From Asticcacaulis currens (GTDB lineage Bacteria > Pseudomonadota > Alphaproteobacteria > Caulobacterales > Caulobacteraceae): a stretch of 64,000 nucleotides of DNA. The stretch is taken from the NCBI RefSeq assembly GCF_028550395.1, contig NZ_JAQQKW010000010.1, forward strand, positions 90,746 through 154,745. The letters run 5' to 3'. The notes beneath the pieces are model-generated. The model was not told where the DNA came from, did no database searches, and saw only the letters and a list, made by a program, of their open reading frames with translations. Each line of letters starts with the position of its first letter. Position 1 is the stretch's first letter. Shown here piece by piece: positions 26,258 through 35,124 of the stretch. The position numbers and the translations under genes were made by a program.

Positions 26258-26710
26258 TTAGCGCTCCAGCTTGGTCGCCAGAAGGACCGAGGTGGTGGTG
26301 CGTTCCACCCCTTCGAGCAGGCCGATACGGTCGATAAGGTCGTTGACCTCCTCGCCATTGGCCGCTTCGAGCAGGGCGATGATATCGTACTCCCCGCTGA
26401 TGGCGTAGATGGCCGACACCTCGCTCAGCCGCGCCAGCTCGGTCTCGACCTCCAGATTGAAGCGCGGCAGGCATTTGATCATCACATGGGCCCGCATCCG
26501 CGTGCGCGAAAAGGCCTGCCCCATGCGCAGCGTATAGCCGGCAATGATCTTTTCCGCCTCCAGCCGCGCCAGCCGTGCATAGACCTGGGTGCGCGGAATT
26601 TCGAGCTGTTTGGCCAGATGCGAGACGGTCAGGCGCGAATCCTCGCGCAGCGCCGCCAGTAACCGGCGGTCGGTGGCGTCGATGTCAGGCGTGGCCTTGC
26701 GCGTCCCCAT
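26258..26710 (-). CDS. Lrp/AsnC-family transcriptional regulator
   Basis: A 150-residue regulator. The N-terminal HTH reads DIDATDRRLLAALREDSRLTVSHLAKQLEI then PRTQVYARLARLE. The C-terminal RAM domain covers around residues 65-148 with VSAIYAISGEYDIIALLEA. The family senses amino acids and forms octamers or dimers. It lies downstream of the cyanophycinase fusion gene on the same strand with a 135-base gap. It may respond to amino acids released there, or act on the tyrosine operon; neither is shown. Confidence 0.9.
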   Translation of the reverse strand: MGTRKATPDIDATDRRLLAALREDSRLTVSHLAKQLEIPRTQVYARLARLEAEKIIAGYTLRMGQAFSRTRMRAHVMIKCLPRFNLEVETELARLSEVSAIYAISGEYDIIALLEAANGEEVNDLIDRIGLLEGVERTTTSVLLATKLER

Positions 26711-26845
26711 TCAAGCGCTTTCTGAAACATGGAGTCTGAGCCTTTAGCGGCCCCGTTGAACCGCCGCCTCGCTCTTCACTTTCGTAAAACCTTATGCCGA
26801 CAAGGGGTGTCCATTTTCCGGCACACGGCTTTAGCAGACGTTACA

Positions 26846-28762
26846 CTATTTTTCGTCCGCGAAAATAGCCGTTTTCACCGGGGTTTCGGCCGATACCGTG
26901 CCGCGATACATGCCCAGATCGTTGAGACCGAACGCTACCTCGCCCGCGGCATCCATGGCGATCAGGCCGCCGTCGCCGCCGATGGCGCCAACCGCCATGA
27001 TGGTGTCCTGTGCGGCCTCGGCTATGGTCTGGCCCTTCCACAGCACGCGGTCGCAGACCTGACGCGCGGCGGATTCGCGGATGAAATACTCACCTGTCCC
27101 CGTGGCCGATACCGCGCAGGCGCCATCCTTCGCATAGGTACCCGCGCCGATGATCGGCGAATCGCCGACCCGGCCCCAGCGCTTGCCCGTCGTGCCGCCG
27201 GTCGAGGTGGCCGCCGCCAGATGCCCGTCCTGATCGAGCGCCACCGCGCCCACCGTGCCGAACAGATGTGTCTGATCCACCGCCGCCAGATTCCTCGCCT
27301 TCCACGCCTGAAGCTGGTCCCAGCGCGGTTGGGTGAAGAAGTATTTGGGATCGACCTGTTCCAGTCCCTTTTCGACCGAGAAACGATCGGCTCCGTCGCG
27401 CGCCAGCAGGACGTGCGGCGACTTTTCCATCACCGCGCGGGCCAGTGACACCGGGTTTTTGGTGCGCGTGACACCCGCCACCGCCCCGGCCTTTTGCGTC
27501 GCCCCGTCCATGATGGCCGCGTCCAGCTCATTGACGCCGTCGGCGGTAAAGACCGCTCCCTTTCCGGCATTGAACAGCGGATTGTCCTCCAGCACGCGCA
27601 ACGTCGCTTCGACGGCATCGACCGCCGTGCCGCCCTTGTCGAGGACGGCCTGACCGCTGCTCAGCGCCGCGCTGAGCCCGGCGCGATAATGCGCTTCCTT
27701 CTCCGGCGACAGCTTTTCGCGTTCGATGACCCCGGCCCCGCCATGAATGGCCAGCGCCCAGCGCTTCTTTTCGCGCATGACGCCATGGTTGACGGTATAG
27801 CGTTTGACGAAGGCCGGATGCCCGATCTGCCGCGTCAGGACGTTAAACGTGCTGTCCTTATCAAGGCCCGTGACCTTGATATTGTCCACGGAAAGCGGCG
27901 TGCCCGCCTTGAGGTCCCGGGGGGTGACGCCTTCGAACACCCAGGCATAGCCGCCGATATTGCTATAGACCTGCGTCGAACCGTCGCCATTGACCGCCAG
28001 CACGGTCTGCTCGTCCACGCCGATGCCCGTCAGAGGCCGCCCGGCCATGTGCTGCGCCTTGGCCAGAAACGTGACCAGCCGCCCCTGACGCTTGCGCTCC
28101 TTGAAATGGGTGTCGGTGACGATGCCTTTCAAAAGGTCGAAGCGCAGGAAGTCGGTTTCCATGGTCACTGCCGCGCCCAGCGGGTCTTTCAGCGCCTCTT
28201 CGGATCCGATACTGCCGCCGTCCATGGCGCCATACACATACTCCCCCTGCACGGCCAGACCCGCCGAGGTGCCGCCCAAAGGCTTGCCCGCCGCCACGTG
28301 GGCATTGAGCGCCGCCTCGACGGGCGTGCCCTTCCAGAAGCGCACATAGTTCGCCTGATCCCCGCCGGCCAGAAAGATGCCGTCGGCCTTTTTCAGCGCG
28401 TCGAGCAGCTCCGGATCGCTTGACGCCTTGCGGTCGGTAAAGACGAAGGTGCGGATCGAGGCAAAACCGCCAATCTGCTTATACATCTCATCCGCCGTGC
28501 TGGTCGTGCCCGAGGCGCGCAGCACGACGACGTGGCCATGCCCCGTCTTGTCGGCGAACCAATGGAAGGCGTCCACCGGCCATTCGCCCCCTCCGGCCAT
28601 CATCAGACCGGGCTGAGGGGCCTTTTCGCGCGGCTTTTGCGGGTCGCCGATCAGGAAGGCCTTATAGCCTTTCGCCCCCCAAAACCCCTGCGCCGCCACG
28701 GGCGTTACCGCAGTGCACAAAATTGCGATCACAAACAACAGGATAGGCAGGCGACGCGACAT
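26846..28762 (-). CDS. Secreted fusion of cyanophycinase and isoaspartyl peptidase/L-asparaginase
   Basis: A 638-residue protein joining two hydrolases. A signal peptide (MSRRLPILLFVIAILCTAV, ending PVAAQ) sends it to the periplasm. Residues around 30-335 form a peptidase S51/cyanophycinase domain with GIFLAGGDQANYVRFW and nucleophile S166 in GGTSAGLAVQG. Residues around 340-630 form an Ntn-type isoaspartyl peptidase: LAIHGGAGVIER, NPLFNAGKGAVFTADG and the autocatalytic T503 in FGTVGAVALDQDG. Cyanophycinase releases beta-Asp-Arg dipeptides from cyanophycin and isoaspartyl peptidase splits them, so the fusion could finish degradation in one chain. It is divergent from a TonB receptor. The substrate may instead be other beta-aspartyl peptides. 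Confidence 0.9.
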   Translation of the reverse strand: MSRRLPILLFVIAILCTAVTPVAAQGFWGAKGYKAFLIGDPQKPREKAPQPGLMMAGGGEWPVDAFHWFADKTGHGHVVVLRASGTTSTADEMYKQIGGFASIRTFVFTDRKASSDPELLDALKKADGIFLAGGDQANYVRFWKGTPVEAALNAHVAAGKPLGGTSAGLAVQGEYVYGAMDGGSIGSEEALKDPLGAAVTMETDFLRFDLLKGIVTDTHFKERKRQGRLVTFLAKAQHMAGRPLTGIGVDEQTVLAVNGDGSTQVYSNIGGYAWVFEGVTPRDLKAGTPLSVDNIKVTGLDKDSTFNVLTRQIGHPAFVKRYTVNHGVMREKKRWALAIHGGAGVIEREKLSPEKEAHYRAGLSAALSSGQAVLDKGGTAVDAVEATLRVLEDNPLFNAGKGAVFTADGVNELDAAIMDGATQKAGAVAGVTRTKNPVSLARAVMEKSPHVLLARDGADRFSVEKGLEQVDPKYFFTQPRWDQLQAWKARNLAAVDQTHLFGTVGAVALDQDGHLAAATSTGGTTGKRWGRVGDSPIIGAGTYAKDGACAVSATGTGEYFIRESAARQVCDRVLWKGQTIAEAAQDTIMAVGAIGGDGGLIAMDAAGEVAFGLNDLGMYRGTVSAETPVKTAIFADEK

Positions 28763-28948
28763 GATTGCCTCCGTAACGATATTGACCCAGCGTTACATTA
28801 ATGTGTCACATATGCGGGTTTGTGAAGCCATTAAGACAATCTGATTGCAGAAATTTACATTCTGAGATCACATTCCGACAGAAATGCGGCGCGTGGCACC
28901 GCGCGCCCATAACCCCGTTACTTTAGCCCCAGAGCTGTGGAGTGCCCC
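28763..28948. promoter_or_regulatory. Divergent promoter region between fusion hydrolase and TonB receptor
   Basis: The 186-base gap is AT-rich near 28790-28870, with a TGTCACAT word at about 28804. It must serve both genes. I find no strong sigma70 pair or long palindrome. Confidence 0.3.
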
Positions 28949-31681
28949 ATGTCGAGATCACATCTACCCGCCATGCTCAAGATCGCCCTGCTGGCAGGCA
29001 CTAGCCTGATACCGGTCTGTGCCGCAGCGCAAGAGGCTTCGGGAGAACCGGAAATCACCACCGTCACGGTGATCGGCTCCAACATTCCGCGCACCCAGAA
29101 GGAAGGCCCGGCTCCGGTGACCACCATCACCGCTCAGGCCATCAAGGACAAGGCGTTCAAGGACGTGCCGGACCTGCTGGCCTCGGTGACGCAGAACACC
29201 GGTCTGGTGCAGGGGCAGCAGTCGAACAACGGGGCGGACTTCTCGCCCGGCGGTCAGCAGGTCAATCTGCGCGGCCTTGGTCCCAACCACACCCTGGTGC
29301 TGGTCAATGGCCGCCGCATCGCCGACTATCCCATGCCGTTCAACGGCAAGAGCAACTTCACCGACGTGTCGAACATCCCGATGGGCATGGTCGATAGCGT
29401 GGAAATCCTGTCCGGTTCGGCGTCGGCCATCTACGGGTCTGACGCCATTGCGGGCGTCGTCAATTTCAAGCTGAAGAAGAAGGCGGACGGCACCACCTTC
29501 GATATTTCGCACGGCTTTACCGAACAGGGCGGCGGCAAGTCGCTGGAGATGAGCGTCTCGTCGGGCTTCGACGCCGACCGCTTCCACGCCGTCTTCGGTG
29601 TCGAGGTGCGCAATCAGCGTCCGCTGTGGGGCTATCAGCGCGAGCGTCAGGATTCGACGCTGGACGCACCGACCGCCCGCTCGCAACTGCCTGAGCGGAA
29701 CTTCATGATTCAGGACGAAAACGAGGATTATCTGGATCCGGGCAAGGCCACCTGCGACGCCCTTTCAGGCCTGAGCGGCGGCACCATGCAGTATGCCTTA
29801 CGTCCGCGTTACGGCTATTACTGCGGCTCGACCGCCGGTGTGGCCTACCGCACCGTGGTATCCGAGCGCGTACAGCTGTCTGGTCTGGCCTCCCTCACCT
29901 ATGAGCTGAACGACACCACCACCCTGTTTGCCGATATTCAGGCGGCCAAGAGCAAGGTCAAGCTGATGCGGCCGCGCCTGACCTGGTACTATCAGCCGGG
30001 CAGCGACAACGAAGACAGCTATTTCTACAACGCCAACAGCGGTCAACTGGAAGACTGGAACCGCACCTTTACCCCGGAAGAAATGGGCGGGCTGGAAAAG
30101 GGGATGCGTCAGGTCGATTCGCAGACCTTCACCCTCAGCCCCGGCATCCGCGGGACGTTCGGCGAAGGCAATAAGTGGTCCTATGACCTCGCCTTCAACT
30201 TCAGCCGTTTCGAGTCGAAAATCGCCTTCCCGCTGCTGATCAATGCCAAGGCGACCAAGTTCTTCCTCGGTGACCAGCTTGGGACGGACGCCGACGGCTA
30301 TCCCATCTTTGCCCCCAGCTATGACCGCTTCTATACGCCGCTGACGCCGGCCGAATACGACTCGCTGGTGGTCAAGAGCATCTATAAGCCGTCTTCCTGG
30401 ACCAACAGCTTCAAGGCCGTGCTCTCGACCGGCGAACTGTTCCAGATGCCCGCGGGCCCGGTGGGCTTTGCCGTCGTGGCCGAAGCCGGTCGTCAGGGCT
30501 ATGACCTCTCACCCGACCCGCTGGCGACGCAGTACTATTACTGGGGCTGGAAGGATGCCGACGGCAAGGGCGGCCGCAGCAACAAGGCCATCGGCGCCGA
30601 GTTCCAGATCCCGCTTCTGTCCAACCTGTCGCTCAGCCTCGCCACCCGCTATGACCAGTTCGGCTTCGCCGGGCGCGACACGGACAAGGTGACCTATAAT
30701 ACGGGGCTGGAATACCGCCCGGTGAAGTCGCTGCTGCTGCGCGCCACCTATGGCACGGCCTTCCGTGCGCCGGACCTGCACTATATCTATACCGGTCCGG
30801 GCAACGAACACCCCAGCGTCGTCGATCAGTTCAAATGCCGCACCGAAGAGCCCGGCGTGCCGCTGGGCGATTGTTCGCTCGATTCCGAACGCATCATCAA
30901 AAGCCGCGTCGGCAACCGCGACCTGAAGTCGGAAACGGGCACCTCGTTCACGGCGGGCTTTGTCTGGGCTCCGTCGCGCCGCTTCGACGTCTCGCTCGAC
31001 TACTACAAGATCGAGATGAAGGATCAGGTCGAAGATCTGGAAATGGCCACGGTGCTGAAGACCGAGTCCGACTGCCGCTTCGGTTCGACCACCACCGGCG
31101 CCACAGTGGACCCCAACTCGCCCACCTGTAAGGACGCCCTCAGCCGCGTCAAGCGCAACAGCGGCGGCGATATCATGTCGATCTTCATCAACCCGATCAA
31201 TGTGGCCAGCCAGCAGACCTCCGGCCTCGATCTCAGCCTGCGCTTCGGCTTCGACACCCCGATCGGTCAGATCGACGTGTCGGGCGGCCACACCTATGTG
31301 ATCAAGCAGGACTATCAACGCTACGCCGGGGACACCTATTTCAGCATGCTGACCCCGACCAGCGGCTACGAACTGCCGCGCAACAAGTCGAACCTGAGCG
31401 TCAGCCTGCGCAACGGGCCGTTCAAGGCGACCCTGAGCGGCCGTTACGTGGATCGCACGCCGAACTATGACGAAGACGCCTATGTCAGCAGCTATTCGAT
31501 CGCCAACGGCTCGATCCAGTACGATGTGACGGACAAGGCCACCGTGTCCTTCTCGGTGCGCAATCTGTTCGATACCAAGCCGGTCTATGACCCGACCTGG
31601 ACGGGCTACCCCTACTATAACCATAGCTGGTTTGACGGCATCGGGCGCGAAGGCACGATCCGCCTGACCTACAAGATGTAA
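28949..31681 (+). CDS. TonB-dependent receptor
   Basis: A 910-residue outer-membrane receptor with signal peptide (SHLPAMLKIALLAGTSLIP, cut near CAAAQ). The TonB box region reads EITTVTVIGSNIPRTQKEG. The plug has VPDLLASVTQNTG, VNLRGLGPNHTLVLVNGRR and VEILSGSASAIYGSDAIAGV. The barrel ends in REGTIRLTYKM. The ATG at 28949 has GGAG upstream; the earlier GTG is dismissed. Divergent to a secreted peptidase fusion and followed convergently by an amidohydrolase, it may take up peptides or amides. This is inference. A strong terminator follows. Confidence 0.9.
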   Translation: MSRSHLPAMLKIALLAGTSLIPVCAAAQEASGEPEITTVTVIGSNIPRTQKEGPAPVTTITAQAIKDKAFKDVPDLLASVTQNTGLVQGQQSNNGADFSPGGQQVNLRGLGPNHTLVLVNGRRIADYPMPFNGKSNFTDVSNIPMGMVDSVEILSGSASAIYGSDAIAGVVNFKLKKKADGTTFDISHGFTEQGGGKSLEMSVSSGFDADRFHAVFGVEVRNQRPLWGYQRERQDSTLDAPTARSQLPERNFMIQDENEDYLDPGKATCDALSGLSGGTMQYALRPRYGYYCGSTAGVAYRTVVSERVQLSGLASLTYELNDTTTLFADIQAAKSKVKLMRPRLTWYYQPGSDNEDSYFYNANSGQLEDWNRTFTPEEMGGLEKGMRQVDSQTFTLSPGIRGTFGEGNKWSYDLAFNFSRFESKIAFPLLINAKATKFFLGDQLGTDADGYPIFAPSYDRFYTPLTPAEYDSLVVKSIYKPSSWTNSFKAVLSTGELFQMPAGPVGFAVVAEAGRQGYDLSPDPLATQYYYWGWKDADGKGGRSNKAIGAEFQIPLLSNLSLSLATRYDQFGFAGRDTDKVTYNTGLEYRPVKSLLLRATYGTAFRAPDLHYIYTGPGNEHPSVVDQFKCRTEEPGVPLGDCSLDSERIIKSRVGNRDLKSETGTSFTAGFVWAPSRRFDVSLDYYKIEMKDQVEDLEMATVLKTESDCRFGSTTTGATVDPNSPTCKDALSRVKRNSGGDIMSIFINPINVASQQTSGLDLSLRFGFDTPIGQIDVSGGHTYVIKQDYQRYAGDTYFSMLTPTSGYELPRNKSNLSVSLRNGPFKATLSGRYVDRTPNYDEDAYVSSYSIANGSIQYDVTDKATVSFSVRNLFDTKPVYDPTWTGYPYYNHSWFDGIGREGTIRLTYKM

Positions 31682-31690
31682 GACAGAAAA

Positions 31691-31717
31691 GCCGGAGGTA
31701 AGCCCTCCGGCTTTTTT
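31691..31717 (+). terminator. Rho-independent terminator of the TonB receptor gene
   Basis: An 8-bp perfect stem GCCGGAGG/CCTCCGGC (31691-31698 with 31704-31711) with a 5-base loop, then six T residues. It begins 10 bases after the stop codon. Confidence 0.9.
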
Positions 31718-31721
31718 ACGT

Positions 31722-33491
31722 TCAGGGCCGCCGGTACACCGTCCGGCCGCCCAGCAGGGTCAGGACGACCTTTGTGTCGCCCAGCGCTTCGGGATCGGTC
31801 GCGGTCAGGTCGCGGTCGAGCACGATGAGGTCGGCCCACTTGCCCACCTCCACCGACCCGACGCGATCCTCGACGTGCAGGGCATAGGCCGAGCCCAGCG
31901 TCATGGCCCGCAGGGCCGTGCGCAGGGGGAGGCCCGGATCGACGCCCAGCCGCCCCGGATATTTGCCCTGATCGGCCTTCGCCGCCGTGCGGGTGACCGC
32001 CACCTTCAGCGCGAACCATTCGTCCAGAGGATCGACCGGCCAGTCGCTGCCAAAGGTCAGACGCGCCCCGTAAATATCCAGCAGGCCCGAAGGCTCGATC
32101 AGGGCGTGGCGATAGGGCCCCAGCGGCTCCCGCGCACCTTCGATGGTGTCGGCGGCAGGCTTGCCCCACTGAAACGACAGGACGGGCAGCGCGTTCAGTT
32201 CGGCAAAGCGCGTATAGTCCGCCGGATCGACGATCTCGGCATGGGCGATGGCCGGACGGATGTCCTTGTCCGGATGGGTACGGCGCAGGGTGGCCACGGC
32301 ATCGAGTGCCTGCCGCACCGCCCCGTCGCCATCGGCATGCATGTGCGGGTCTATCCCCGCCTCGGCCAGCAGGCCCAGGGTGTCGCTCAGTTGCGCCGGC
32401 GTGAAATAGGGCCTGGGGCCGCGATTATGACCGGGCCGCCAGTGCGGGTCGGCCTCGGTACCGCTGTTTTCGAAATAGGGGGCGACCATGACGCCGGTAA
32501 AGGCCGGGGCGGTGATCACGCCATCGAGAAACAGCTTGGCCGTATGGATGCGCAGGGCAGGCTTCGCCCCCTGATCCCCGGTGTCGTAAAGACCGCGCTG
32601 ACGCACCACCTCGGCGACAGCGGCTTTGGCGTCATAGGTTTCGCCGGCGTCGATCAGCACGGCAAAATGCCCGCGCGCCGTCAGGTCGCCGCGCCTGTAG
32701 AGCGTCTGATAGGCGGTCAGGGTTTCGATATCCGTATAGGCGTCAAGGAAGGTGGTTATCCCCTGTTCGGCCATCAGGCCGAGGGCAATGCGCGCGGCTT
32801 TCAGATGCGTTGCGGCGTCCGGCGGCGGGATCAGGGTCTGCACCCTCGACTGGGCCGCGTCTTCGAGCAGACCGGTCGCCTCGCCCTGCGCGTCGCGCAC
32901 GATCCGGCCGTCTTTGGGGTCGGGGGTGTCGCGCGTGATCTGCGCCACGCCAAGCGCGCGGCTGTTGACCAGAGCCGAATGGCCGAAGGACGAGCGCACC
33001 ATGATCGGACGAGCGGTGCGCAGCGTGTCAAGTTCGGCGCGCGTCGGGGCATAGCCGGTCGGGATCATGTCCTGCTGGAACCAGTTGATCACCACCAGCC
33101 AGCGGTCATCGGGCGCGTCGGCTTCGGCGTCGAGACAGGCCTGAATCCGGGCCAGAAACGCCTCTCGGCTCAGGCGCTCATAGTTGAGATTGCAGCCCAG
33201 CGTGCGCAGGCCACCCGATTGCGGGTGCATGTGCCCGTCCACCAGCCCCGGCATCAGGGTGCGCCCCTTGAGGTCGATGACCTCGGTGCGGCGGCCTATA
33301 TGGGCCCTGGCGGCGGCGGAGGTGCCCACAAACACGATGCGCCCGTCGCGCACCGCCACGGCTTCGGCCACCGTATCGGCGGCATCGACAGTCAGGACCT
33401 TGCCATTAACGAAGACGGTTTGCGCCACAGGGGCCGCCGCCACCGCCGAAGAGGCGATGAGCCCCCAGGCCAGACATAAAAGCACGCGCAC
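31722..33491 (-). CDS. Secreted YtcJ-like amidohydrolase (amidohydrolase_3)
   Basis: A 589-residue metal-dependent hydrolase of the YtcJ group. Features: VFVNGKVLTVDAADTVAEAV (beta-sandwich), LMPGLVDGHMHPQSGG (HxH metal site), DPHMHADGDGAVRQALD, AIAHAEIVDPAD and LTFGSDWPVDPLDEW (metal Asp). The start is a GTG at 33491 with a strong GGAGG just upstream, giving the signal peptide VRVLLCLAWGLIASSAVAAA; the ATG at 33539 has no comparable site. YtcJ relatives act on amide, urea or N-formyl bonds, and this substrate is unknown. It is convergent with the TonB receptor. Confidence 0.88.
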   Translation of the reverse strand: MRVLLCLAWGLIASSAVAAAPVAQTVFVNGKVLTVDAADTVAEAVAVRDGRIVFVGTSAAARAHIGRRTEVIDLKGRTLMPGLVDGHMHPQSGGLRTLGCNLNYERLSREAFLARIQACLDAEADAPDDRWLVVINWFQQDMIPTGYAPTRAELDTLRTARPIMVRSSFGHSALVNSRALGVAQITRDTPDPKDGRIVRDAQGEATGLLEDAAQSRVQTLIPPPDAATHLKAARIALGLMAEQGITTFLDAYTDIETLTAYQTLYRRGDLTARGHFAVLIDAGETYDAKAAVAEVVRQRGLYDTGDQGAKPALRIHTAKLFLDGVITAPAFTGVMVAPYFENSGTEADPHWRPGHNRGPRPYFTPAQLSDTLGLLAEAGIDPHMHADGDGAVRQALDAVATLRRTHPDKDIRPAIAHAEIVDPADYTRFAELNALPVLSFQWGKPAADTIEGAREPLGPYRHALIEPSGLLDIYGARLTFGSDWPVDPLDEWFALKVAVTRTAAKADQGKYPGRLGVDPGLPLRTALRAMTLGSAYALHVEDRVGSVEVGKWADLIVLDRDLTATDPEALGDTKVVLTLLGGRTVYRRP

Positions 33492-33589
33492 AGGCACCTC
33501 CGCCGTTTTCAGGCTCAGGCTGAAGGTGTCGGGCCGCACCTGTCAAGCGGTAAGTGATCACAGCGTGCCTTACCGGAGGGAACCCACCC

Positions 33590-35101
33590 TCACACCGCTG
33601 CGCGGCAATGGCGGTCGATAAAAGCCTGATGATCCGGCATCAGGGCCAGAGCCCGCGTCACCTCGTCTTCGAGGTGCGTCATGCGCCGGATCAGCTCCTC
33701 GTCCGGAATCATGTCGGCAATAGGGTGGTAGCGTTTGGGGCGGACATTCTGACCGTGCATGACCGCCAGCCAGCTCACCTCGCTGAACAGCTCATTGTCG
33801 TGGCGGTACTGACGGGCATTTTCCTGATAGATGGCCAGCCGCTCGCGCAGGGTGTCCGGTATCTCCATATGGCGGCAATAGGCCCAGAACGGCGTGTCGT
33901 CGCGCTCGGTCGCCTTGTAATGCAGGATGATGAAGTCGCGGATCTGCTCGAACTCCAGCCGCGTGCGCGCATTGTAATAGTCGATATCCGGCTGATTGAA
34001 GCTCTTGTCCGGGAAGTTGGCCATCAGCCGCGCAATAGCCGTCTGGATCAGGTGGATGGAGGTCGATTCGAGCGGCTCAAGGAAGCCCGAAGCCAGACCG
34101 ATCGAAACGACATTCTTTGTCCACGGCGCGCGGCGGATGCCGGCGGTAAAGCGCAGAAAGTTGGGCTCGCTCAGCGGCGCACCATCCAGATCGCTGTTGA
34201 GGCTGTCGAGCGCCGCCTCGTCGGAGATATAGGCGCTGGCATAGACGTGGCCGTTGCCGGTGCGCGACTGAAGCGGGATGCGCCACTGCCAGCCCGCCGT
34301 CTTGGCGGTCGAGCGCGTATAGGGGATAGGGTCGGCGACCCTAGCACAGGCGCGGGCCACGGCGCGGTCGCACGGCAGCCAATGGCTCCAGTCGTCATAG
34401 CCGGCCTTAAGAGTCTGCTCGATCAAAAGCCCGCGGAAGCCGGAGCAGTCGATAAACAGGTCGCCCTCGACCGTCTCACCGCTTTCCAGCACGACGCTGT
34501 CGATATGGCCGGACTGCGGGTCCTGCACGACGCGGGTGATCCGGCCTTCGGTGCGGGTGACACCGCGCTTTTCGGCCAGTTCGCGCATCAGACGCGCATA
34601 GAGGCTGGCGTCGAAATGGAAGGCATAGGAGATGCCGTTGAGCGCCGCATTGAGGCGCGTTGGGTCCGGGCGCTGAAACTTGTGCGCCTTCGCGGCACGG
34701 ATCATCAGATTGTAGGCATCCAGAGACGGGGCCTTGCCCATCTTTGCATAGCGCAGCCAGAAATGGTGGAAGTGGATGCCATCCATATTGGCGCCGTAGG
34801 CACCGAAGGGGTGGATATAGCTCTGCCCCAGCCCGCCCCAGTTGACGAACTCGATCCCCAGCTTGAAGGTGGCATTGGTCTTGCGGATAAATTCGTTCTC
34901 ATCCAGCCCCAGCAGGCGGTTGAAATAATGGATGTGCGGGATGGTCGCTTCGCCCACCCCGACCGTGCCGATGGCGTCGGATTCGATGACGCGGATGGCC
35001 ACTTCGCGCGACGGCATCAGCTTGGACATGCCCGCAGCGGCCATCCATCCGGCGGTGCCGCCGCCCACAATCACAATCTTGCGTATTCTCAGGTCTTGCA
35101 T
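33590..35101 (-). CDS. Flavin-dependent tryptophan-halogenase-like protein 1 (last in operon)
   Basis: A 503-residue FAD halogenase family member. The FAD motif is VIVGGGTAGWMAAAG and the second signature is IGTVGVGEATIPHIHYFN. The catalytic Lys is K80 in ATFKLGIEF, equivalent to K79 of PrnA/RebH. The halogenase motif WxWxIP is intact (GWQWRIPLQSRTGNGHVY), as is GFLEPLESTSIHLIQ. Reduced FAD would come from a separate reductase, none of which lies here. I prefer the ATG at 35101, with GAAGAGA upstream, over the GTG at 35122. Such proteins sit with TonB receptors in Caulobacterales and Xanthomonas, and some relatives brominate indoles. The natural substrate is unknown. Confidence 0.9.
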   Translation of the reverse strand: MQDLRIRKIVIVGGGTAGWMAAAGMSKLMPSREVAIRVIESDAIGTVGVGEATIPHIHYFNRLLGLDENEFIRKTNATFKLGIEFVNWGGLGQSYIHPFGAYGANMDGIHFHHFWLRYAKMGKAPSLDAYNLMIRAAKAHKFQRPDPTRLNAALNGISYAFHFDASLYARLMRELAEKRGVTRTEGRITRVVQDPQSGHIDSVVLESGETVEGDLFIDCSGFRGLLIEQTLKAGYDDWSHWLPCDRAVARACARVADPIPYTRSTAKTAGWQWRIPLQSRTGNGHVYASAYISDEAALDSLNSDLDGAPLSEPNFLRFTAGIRRAPWTKNVVSIGLASGFLEPLESTSIHLIQTAIARLMANFPDKSFNQPDIDYYNARTRLEFEQIRDFIILHYKATERDDTPFWAYCRHMEIPDTLRERLAIYQENARQYRHDNELFSEVSWLAVMHGQNVRPKRYHPIADMIPDEELIRRMTHLEDEVTRALALMPDHQAFIDRHCRAAV

Positions 35102-35124
35102 GGTCTCTTCGGGGTTCGGCACGA

